Below are positions 57,027 through 64,000 of a stretch of DNA of 64,000 bases, in pieces (position 1 is the first letter of the stretch; the number at the start of each line of letters is the position of its first letter). The position numbers and the translations under genes are program-made. The DNA comes from Isoetes taiwanensis. Lineage: Eukaryota > Streptophyta > Lycopodiopsida > Isoetales > Isoetaceae. A model generated the notes under the pieces. The model was not told the DNA's origin, ran no database searches, and saw nothing but the letters and a program-made list of their open reading frames with translations. The stretch covers positions 6,138,001 to 6,202,000 of the forward strand of contig JAJEKV010000064.1 of NCBI GenBank assembly GCA_021234155.1, in the 5' to 3' direction.

Positions 57027-60000
57027 GATCCCCGCAAGCTCCCCGGCCTCGCTTTGACTTGGGGAAGGGTGCCGCCGGTTTGCCCGCAAATCCGCTGCCC
57101 CGACCGCTCTAATGCTAACCCTTTGACCTAGACCTTCTCCGAAAAATTCCGAAAATTGGGCCGTAGTCCGGAGATGAATTAGGAAAACAAATGCAAAAAT
57201 CGTAATTTATTTTCGTACAATGCATTAATTGCGAATTTATGAATGTCTTGCCACTCCAAAGCCCCCCCGACTTCTACTTGCCACATCGGGAGGAGGACAG
57301 ACCCAAACTCCGGCTCCGCCGGTTCCCCTTGCTCCGTATTCTACCGGCTGCGGCTTTCTCGGCCAGGTCCCAAGTGCAACGGACCAAGTCTCGGCCCACA
57401 AAACGCAAACCCTTCTAGAACCTGGCAACCCACAGGGTTTACGTTTTGGAGGCCCTCTCCTTGTCAGATTAGGCCGGGACCTTGCGCCGTGACTTGACGT
57501 GGAGTGGGGGTGTTGATGCCAGAGCACGGACCCTAAAATCCCCCCGGAAGCCGCTTGCCCCGAAGTTTCCTCTCCCCCCAAGGCCCCAGGGGCGGGACGG
57601 GTGACCTCCCCTCTCCCGATCGCGATCTGCTCGCCAATGGACTCGAACGCCGACATTGCCCCTCGGGACCAAGTTCTCGGGGCGAAGACCACCCGACCTC
57701 CAAGAAGCGCCAAAGTAGCTCACTTCCATCACACTCGTAGTCAATTGGCCTAGGATGTGGATGCGGGATACTGTCGTGGAGGGCGTGAGTGTTTCCTTCT
57801 TTCGCAAAACCGACCTTATAACTTGCTCTCTAGGGTAATTTCGCCATTCCGGACGATTTGGCAGGGTCGATTTGCCATTCCGGAGCCTCCCGGTGCCCGA
57901 ACGACAAAACATCATGGGTTTCTACAAGGGCGACCTCCCTCGGGGCGCCTCAAGGGTTTGACAAGTTCTCCTGACCGATCTGAATCTTTTGGGCCTTCCC
58001 AAGAGGGGCCCCCGAACGGAGGATCCAACGGCCGGATAGGGGAACCGGCTCCGGAGGGTGGTCATTAGCATGCGGCCCCGGGGAGCGCCGCCAGAAGGGC
58101 TGCCTCGAACTTTTTGGATCCCGCCTCTTGGGGTCCTGGACTCTCCCCTCTTGTGAGGGATCCCCGCAAGGTCCCGGCCTCGCTTGACTTGGGGAAGGGT
58201 GCCAGCTCGGTTGTTCCGCAACCCTGCCCCCCGACCGCTCTAATACTAACCCTTTGACCTAGACCTTCTCCTAAAATTCAAAATTGGGCCGTAGTCCGAG
58301 ATGAATTAGAAAAACAGCTCAAAAAAAATCAGAATTTATTTTCGCACAATGCATTAATTGCGAATTTATGAATGTCTTGCCATCGCAAAAAGCCCGACTT
58401 CTACTTGCCACATCGGAGAGGACAGACCCAAACTCCGCCCCGCCGGGTTCCCCTTGCTCCGTATTCTCGGCTGCAGCTTCGGCCAGGTCCCAAGTGCAAC
58501 GGACCAAGTCTCGGCCCCCAAAACGCAAACCCTTCTAGAACCTGGCAACCCACAGGGTTTACGTTTTGGAGGCCCTCTCCTTGTCGGTTCGGCCGGGACC
58601 TTGCGGCCGTGACTTGACGTGGGAGTGGGGGTGTTGACGCCGAGGCCTGACCCTAAAATCCCCCTGAGGTCGCTTGCCCTCCATTTCCTCTCCCAAGGCC
58701 CCTCGGGGGCCGGACGGGCGACCTCCCTCTCCGAATCGCGATTTGGCTCGCCAATGGACTCGAACGTCGACATTGCCCTAGGGACCAAGTTCCGTGGCCA
58801 GAAGACCACCCGACCTCCAAGAAGCGCCAAAGTAGCTCACTTCCATCACACTCGTAGTCAATTGGCCTAGGATGTGGATGCGGGATACTGTCGTGGAGGG
58901 CGTGAGTGTTTCATGGAATAATTTAAGGGCTAAACTTAGCTATTTGGCGATTTTTTAGCACATTTTCGAAAAAAATTGGCTAAAGTAAATGGAAAAATTT
59001 GGGAAAAATTAATAATTTTAGCTTAACTTTTTTCGGGATTGCACCAACCGTGGAGCTCTTTAGCCAAACACTAGAAGGTAAGAGAGTGAAATTTTGTATT
59101 GTTTTGTATTGGTGGAGAAATTAAATTTCTCCACCAATGAGACTACCACATACAATTCCTTAACAATTATATCGTTGCATTGCAAACCCAATATAAAAAA
59201 CATAAAAAAAAGTACATTATTTACTTCCGCAAAGAGAAGTTTTGAATCTTCATTAATGCAAAACAATAGTCATAGAGCGGAGTTGTATGATTGGGCCCAT
59301 CAGTCACGCCTAGAAAGTTTGAGAATGAATTTTGGGCTAGTTTAGCTAATATTATTCTAATTTATAAGAAATATATGATTAGTAGTCTAGTTTGTAAGAA
59401 ATATATGATTAGTAGTTTTATTTCTAGCATTATAAATTGATTTTGTTAATTAGCATTATTTTCGAATGTTTTCACAAAGAAAATGACTAAATACGTGGAA
59501 ATAATTGAAAAAAAGTATAGTAATTTGCCGTAGTATTTTCCGTTGGTCACACCATAGAAATTTTTGGGGTGATATTTTTGTTAGTTTAGCTAAACGCTAG
59601 AAAGTACGAGAAGAAAAATATGTAGAGTTTAGCTAAACCACAGAAAGTTTTGGGATTAATATCGAGCAGGTTTAGCTAAAGTCATTCTGGCTAATAAGAA
59701 ATATGCGATTAGTAATTTATTCCCTGGAGTGTTTCCTTCTTTCGCAAAACCGACCTTGTAACTTGCTCCCTAGGGTAATTTCGCCATTCCGGACGATTTG
59801 GCAGGGTCGATTTGCCATTCCGAGCCTCCCTGCGTCTCGAACGACAAAACACTGCGGTTTCTACAAGGCCGACCTCAGGACGCCCCGCGGTTTGACAAGT
59901 TCTCCCGGACCGATCTGGAATCTTTTGGGCCTTCCCGAAGAGGGGCCCCTGAACGGAGGATCCAACGGTCGGATAGGGGAACCGGCCCGAGGGGTGGTCA

Positions 60001-60290
60001 TTAGCGTCGCCCCCAGGGAGCCGCCAGAAGGGCTGCCTCGAACTTTTTGATCCCGCCTCCTCCCCTCTTGTGAGGGATCCCCGCAAGGTCCCGGCCTCGC
60101 TTGACTTGGGGAAGGGTGCCACCCGGTTGTTCTCGCAACGGGCTGCCCCGACCGTTCTAATGCTAATCCTTTGATCTAGACCTTCTCCGAAAATTCCGAA
60201 AATTGGGCCGTGTGCTGGAGATGAATTAGGAATCCAGCTGGCAAAAAATCAGAATTTATTTTCGTACAATGCATTAATTGCGAATTTCCG
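57027..60290. repeat. GC-rich tandem array, about 1.1-kb unit, two units plus a partial third
   Basis: GATCCCCGCAAG begins at 57027, 58159 and 60076. After removing the hAT-like insertion the spacings are 1132 and about 1094 bp. All copies share GACTTGGGGAAGGGTGCC, TTTGACCTAGACCTTCTCC, AATTGGGCCGT and TACAATGCATTAATTGCGAA. Units 1 and 2 also share a hairpin-capable AAACGCAAACCC...GGGTTTACGTTTT. No protein domain is visible in any frame; function unknown. Confidence 0.88.
58912..59726. mobile_element. hAT-like nonautonomous element
   Basis: 815 bp of AT-rich DNA interrupts unit 2 of the GC-rich array. The uninterrupted sequence (GGGCGTGAGTGTTTCCTTC, near 57781) shows the insertion point exactly. 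GAGTGTTT is duplicated on both sides (58904-58911 and 59727-59734), an 8-bp target. The ends are inverted repeats, CATGGAATAATTTA left and CAGGGAATAAATTA right (complement), 12 of 14 matching. The interior repeats TTTAGCTAAAC-type phrases, typical subterminal motifs. No transposase. Confidence 0.9.
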
Positions 60291-60415
60291 GAGCATAAAC
60301 ACAAAGAAAAGCACAGATAAAAATTTGGGTCTCAAAAAAGGTGAAATCTTTATAGGATATGCAAAGATGACGCTGCATACATAAGAGAAAATGCACCAGC
60401 ATATATACCTTTCGG

Positions 60416-60610
60416 AGACTCCCCTTCACAAGAAAGGGGCCACTGTCGAAGTGCCTACCCGGTGTTTGCAGCACTTCCAACCGTCGGATCTGCCCCAAAC
60501 TCTGCGGGTATGTTTCTCTCCACGAATATTGATTGTTTAACGGTGGATCTGAGAAATAGCTCGTCTGAGCACCAGCCACGCACAAGCCCCTTTCCAGTGA
60601 AGGGGAGTCT
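60416..60610. repeat. Inverted repeat, possible tiny MITE
   Basis: AGACTCCCCTTCACAAGAAA (from 60416) pairs with the complement of GTGAAGGGGAGTCT (ending 60610); about 22 of 25 positions match. The flanks give no clear target duplication. Confidence 0.5.
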
Positions 60611-60726
60611 GGATCAGCATGCTGCGCAGGGGGATTCGACCCCATCTCCGGGCATGGTCCCCAGAGCATACACAGAGAACTCCATGCAAAGTTTCGGATG
60701 TGTTAGTCTCCGTCTTGACGCTCGAG

Positions 60727-60768
60727 ATGTAAACCCTACCAAACCCTAGGGTTTAGTAGGGTTTACAT
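60727..60768. repeat. 42-bp near-perfect palindrome of AAACCCTA units
   Basis: The left half ATGTAAACCCTACCAAACCCT and the right half are complementary with one mismatch, centred on CCCT|AGGG at 60747/60748. There is no spacer, so a full hairpin is possible. Confidence 0.95.
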
Positions 60769-61360
60769 TCTGGGGATGCTCCCCTGATCAAGAGGGCCGT
60801 GGAACTTGTCCCTGATCAATTTCGCCCTTCCGGACGACGTGGCGAGGTCGGATCGCCAATCCGGGGCCTCCATGCCCCAAAATTGAAAACGTGGTCTAAA
60901 CCCTGTCAAGGCCAACGACGGCCATCCCAATAAAAAATCGAGGGTCTAAAGCTCATTCGGAAATACCGGGATTTTCTCTCAGACGGGGGCCACTTGGCAA
61001 GCCAGCTGGCTGAAAACCAGGATTTTTCCCCGCCCCATGCATTAATTATGAATAAAGTACCAACAAATATTGGTAATGAGTATACTTGTTCATTCTGCTA
61101 TAAACTTGCGATCTTATATGAAGTCGAGACTCAAGTCGCGGTCCAAAACCCTTAGCAAGAATCTATGAAGAGGTCGCAGCCATATATGAAGTTGTATGTG
61201 ATCATGCACGAGAATATGGCAAATCAAAGAAGCTCTTCTTGCAGCTTTTGCATGGACCGTGGCTCGGGCATGCCTTGTGTAGATTGTATGCGCAGAGGAG
61301 CAACCCGGTGAGCCATATGTTTGCACCGCTCATACCATGACCGGCGGGTCGGGCAAGCTT

Positions 61361-62575
61361 CACTACAAGGGATCGCCGACGCCCAACGACGCCGCTGCCG
61401 CCGATGAACGCCGACCGCCGCCGTTGATCAACGATTATCGCCGCTCAACGACGATAACGCCGCGCTTCGACGCCGCTCAACGACGGCCATCGTGGCCGAC
61501 GCGGTGTCGGCCCCGCCGCAAAGGTATGGGTACCGCCGCCAAACCGGGCAGCCTTCGTGGTCAAACACGCCGCCTAAACGCCGCTCAACGACGCTTCACA
61601 GAAACCACAACGCCGCCGCCGCCGCCATGCGGGAAATGGGCAGCTGCTGCCGGGCACCGCGCGGTCAAGACGCCGCCAAATCCGCCGCTGAACGACGCCG
61701 CACAACGCCGACGTGTCACGCCCGCCGCGGGCATGGTGCCGGTGCCAAGCCGGCTCGCCTGCGTGTCAAGACATCGCCAGCCTTAAACGCCGCTTAACGA
61801 CGCCACGCAGGAATTTTTTTTTTTTTGCCAAATAAAACCCTAACCCTAACCCTAACCCTACATCCACGCTATAAGTGGATCCATCAAGAGTCAGCCGTTA
61901 TTCTTATTTTTGAGTGTTCTTCCCTATCTTGCTATAATGGTCCCAAGCAGCTTGAAGACCACCTTCACATATGTTCCTTCTAGCAAGAATCCTCCTCCTC
62001 CAAGGGAAGACAACTCCAAAGAACCCCCGCTTCTCCTCACAGAACCCTCCCTTCACCATCATCGGGCAAAGATGAGTGAAAAGGAGCTTCGATTGCACTA
62101 ACATCCGGCGCTCCATGCGGGAACGACGGTAGAATGGCTCACCGAGCCAAACAAAGAGAAAACGACATTAATGGTGGCGATAATGATGCAAATGGTTGCA
62201 TCAAACTGCCACGCCCTCGATGGACATAAGTAATGTATAAGCTTTTTTATGAATGGAAACAATAAGTTTTTTTATCTATTTGTGTTGTCGTTGTATGTTT
62301 ATTTTTATGAATGGGAACAATCAAGATTTTTATTTATTTGTGTTATTTGTATTGTATGTTGTTGTTTCAAGTATGTTAAACAATCACGCTTGGTCGCTTA
62401 ACGACGTTATGATCATTTGACGCCGTTAAACGACGCCATGATCATCCGACGGGCATATGAGGGGCATCGACGGCGCAAGCCGATGTGGCATGCCTAGGTG
62501 TCGTCGACGCCGCCTTTGGCGCCGTTAAACGACGTTACACAGACGCCGATAAACGACGCCACATATGGCGGAACC
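61361..62575. mobile_element. CACTA left end with subterminal repeats (third copy)
   Basis: CACTACAAGGGATCGCCGAC at 61361 opens a GC-rich zone full of CGCCGCTCAACGACG and CGCCGTTAAACGACG-type units, continuing with variants at 62396-62575. It leads into the spliced transposase-associated gene at 63086, so this is probably the 5' part of an element that continues past the window. Confidence 0.8.
61838..61860. repeat. Short interstitial CCCTAA repeat
   Basis: Four head-to-tail CCCTAA units preceded by AAAA, directly after the GC-rich CACTA subterminal zone and a T-run. The six-base unit differs from the common plant CCCTAAA. Confidence 0.9.
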
Positions 62576-63085
62576 CGCCGCCGGGTTATTTACTTGTTAT
62601 TTTCACTGCTTGTTTCGGATTTTTTGCTCGCGGGTCTTCATAAGGTAAGATCTCTCGCTTTAATCTTTGTGTTAGAGTTAAACACCTCCAAATGCTAATA
62701 GATTAGAAGATTGAATCTTGAAAGTATGTTAAAAACTTGAGGGATGCATGATCAAGGTAATCGGGTCGGTTCCATCCCGAATGGAGAAGACTAAATGTAT
62801 CGGGTTTATGCACCTCGTAACGTAAGTTTCAATCTTCATAGATTACAAAAGATTTGAAAGGTTATGAATATAAGGTACTGGGTCGACTCCATTTCAAATG
62901 GAGAGGACTAGATGTATCGGTTCAGGGCACCCTTCAATCAAATGCTTTCTAAATATCATAAACGCTGTATGAATCAATCTTAAGAATAAACATTTGATAA
63001 AATCATGAAAAAAACATGGATATTTATAATTATTATATTATTACATGGTTTTTATTAATATTTTTATTGTTTACTAGAAAACAAC

Positions 63086-63998
63086 ATGGACGAACGCCGG
63101 AAGGAATTTGAACGTAAAGTGAGACGTAAAAGCTTTGAGAAAGTTACATGGCGACTTTATGCAAGAATGTTACCCCAACAATTGCCACAAATAGTCCAAT
63201 TAGACCCAAAGGGACCTAGTCTTCCTAGAGGTCGGGTGGTGTGCATGAAATGAATGTCATGTATGTACCATAAACATGTTTCAATGATTAGTTAACTTTA
63301 TATCTTGATGTTACTTTTTTTTTTTTGCAGCTTGTACTTGACAGAGCGGTTATATTGCAATTGTTCGATGTGCAAAGGACAAATAAAACGGATGAGAAAG
63401 ACCGCCCTCGACCATGTTGAGAAATATGGTGAATGCCCGACAAATCCAAAGGTTTCTCGACGACATTATGTGGGGTATTCCAACGAGGTATAATACACTT
63501 AATCTTATGAACGATAATCAACTACTCTTATGTACTTGAATCGATGTCTTAACTTAGTTTGCTTGTATTTTGTTAGGAAGAAATTGAGAATGAAGTGAGC
63601 TCAAGCAAATATATAGATTTTGGGGTTATGTTGTCATTGGAAGTAGATGATGTTGATACTATGAATGCGTTCATAGAAAACCCTACAAAAAGAAAGCCAT
63701 CAACTTCCTCAAAGAGTATCCCATTACGTGATAGAACTCGCTGCAATGGCCGCTGCCAAGATTGAGGGAATGACAATGTTCATCAAAATTGAATGTACTA
63801 GATCATGTCGAAGAAAATAATCTTCCACCTTCACTAGTCCATTTGGTCCAGCCCTTTACGTATAAAGATCGTAAGAAATTCAATGCATGGCCTAGAGGCA
63901 AGCCAATTATTTATGGGGAGCAATTTACATATTGGGGTAGGCAAGACATGATTAAAAATAGTCGGGTCCCCTGTGCTGGCCTCGATTATATATTATGA
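63086..63998 (+). CDS. CACTA transposase-associated gene (TNP2-like N-terminus), partial
   Basis: The ATG at 63086 opens a basic first exon (MDERRKEFERKVRRKSFEKV...). After a TTTTTTGCAG acceptor, exon 2 (63331-63487) encodes YCNCSMCKGQIKRMRKTALD then HVEKYGECP. This CxCxxC...H...G arrangement resembles the transposase-associated domain at the N-terminus of plant En/Spm TNP2 proteins. A GAG|GTATAA donor at 63488 and a TTGTTAG acceptor lead to exon 3 at 63577 (EEIENEVSSSKYIDFGVM...), which reaches a TGA at 63763. Another open frame (63789-63998, PFTYKDRKKFNAWPRGKP) continues in a different frame, either after a further splice or a frameshift. The window ends before any catalytic domain. Confidence 0.6.
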
Positions 63999-64000
63999 CT

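Larger units (their letters stand above)
60291..61360. other. Region between the tandem array and the third CACTA end
   Basis: No gene supported. It holds the inverted repeat at 60416-60610 and the palindrome at 60727-60768. The phrase CCCATGCATTAATTATGAAT (61034) echoes the tandem-array sequence TGCATTAATTGCGAAT. Confidence 0.4.

Noticed and set aside
57229..58870. Several long frames on both strands in the GC-rich tandem array
   Set aside because: Open in many frames at once with Pro/Arg/Gly/Ser-rich content and no domain; explained by GC content and duplication.
60274..60669. 131-codon minus-strand frame
   Set aside because: No recognisable domain, and it spans an inverted repeat and mixed-composition spacer; likely chance.
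1..64000. CRISPR array, bacterial operon or organellar genome
   Set aside because: No spaced identical repeats of CRISPR type, no operon layout; introns, LTR elements and plant receptor kinase point to a plant nuclear genome.

Overview
The window looks like nuclear DNA of a land plant with a large, transposon-filled genome. A homosporous fern is my best guess. This rests on an intron-poor PLS-type PPR gene with about 101-residue cycles, an SD2-5-like lectin receptor kinase, plant-type CACTA, pogo, Ty3/gypsy and LINE elements, and very long AT- or T-rich spacers. The organism assignment is inference. Only two ordinary host genes are clearly intact: a G-type lectin receptor-like kinase (3205-4977, +) and a PPR-E protein (52121-55099, -). 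A short CLPX exon fragment (about 6559-6840, -) is a relic. Nearly everything else is mobile DNA.

Layout. 1-3200: T-rich spacer without genes. 3205-4977: receptor kinase, followed by a 180-bp tandem duplication and the CLPX relic. 7930-12000: decayed minus-strand Ty3/gypsy element (gag, RT, RNase H and integrase in pieces). 14255-18256: complete pogo-like DNA transposon with matched inverted ends, a TA target duplication and a dead transposase. 18260-23150: T-rich DNA containing an LTR-like promoter block that also occurs at 12625-12757. 23190-24910: decayed L1-type LINE (-). 25720-32817: structurally complete Ty3/gypsy element with two 387-bp LTRs and a 5-bp target duplication; gag is intact, but pol has three in-frame stops and a changed integrase catalytic residue. 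34892-34919: a Helitron-like 3' end. 35203-35523: a small inverted-repeat element.

From 38016 onward the window is dominated by a CACTA (En/Spm-like) family. Three left ends start with CACTACAAG (38016, 56620, 61361) and are packed with the palindromic subterminal motif CGTCGTTNAACGACG or close relatives. The first encloses a frameshifted protein-kinase-like gene (42404-43996, -) and a possible multi-exon gene (about 40440-42200, -). The third leads into a spliced gene with a transposase-associated cysteine/histidine motif (63086 to beyond the window). Between them lie a second LINE (45978-48454, -), a 365-bp Tourist-like MITE (50004-50368), the PPR gene, and a GC-rich tandem array with a 1.1-kb unit (57027-60290), which is interrupted by an 815-bp hAT-like element with an 8-bp target duplication. 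A 42-bp near-perfect palindrome built from AAACCCTA units sits at 60727-60768.

The genes do not form a pathway. The window is a nested record of transposon insertions around two single-copy-style host genes. The element boundaries given here (inverted ends plus target duplications) were read directly from the sequence; family names come from motifs.
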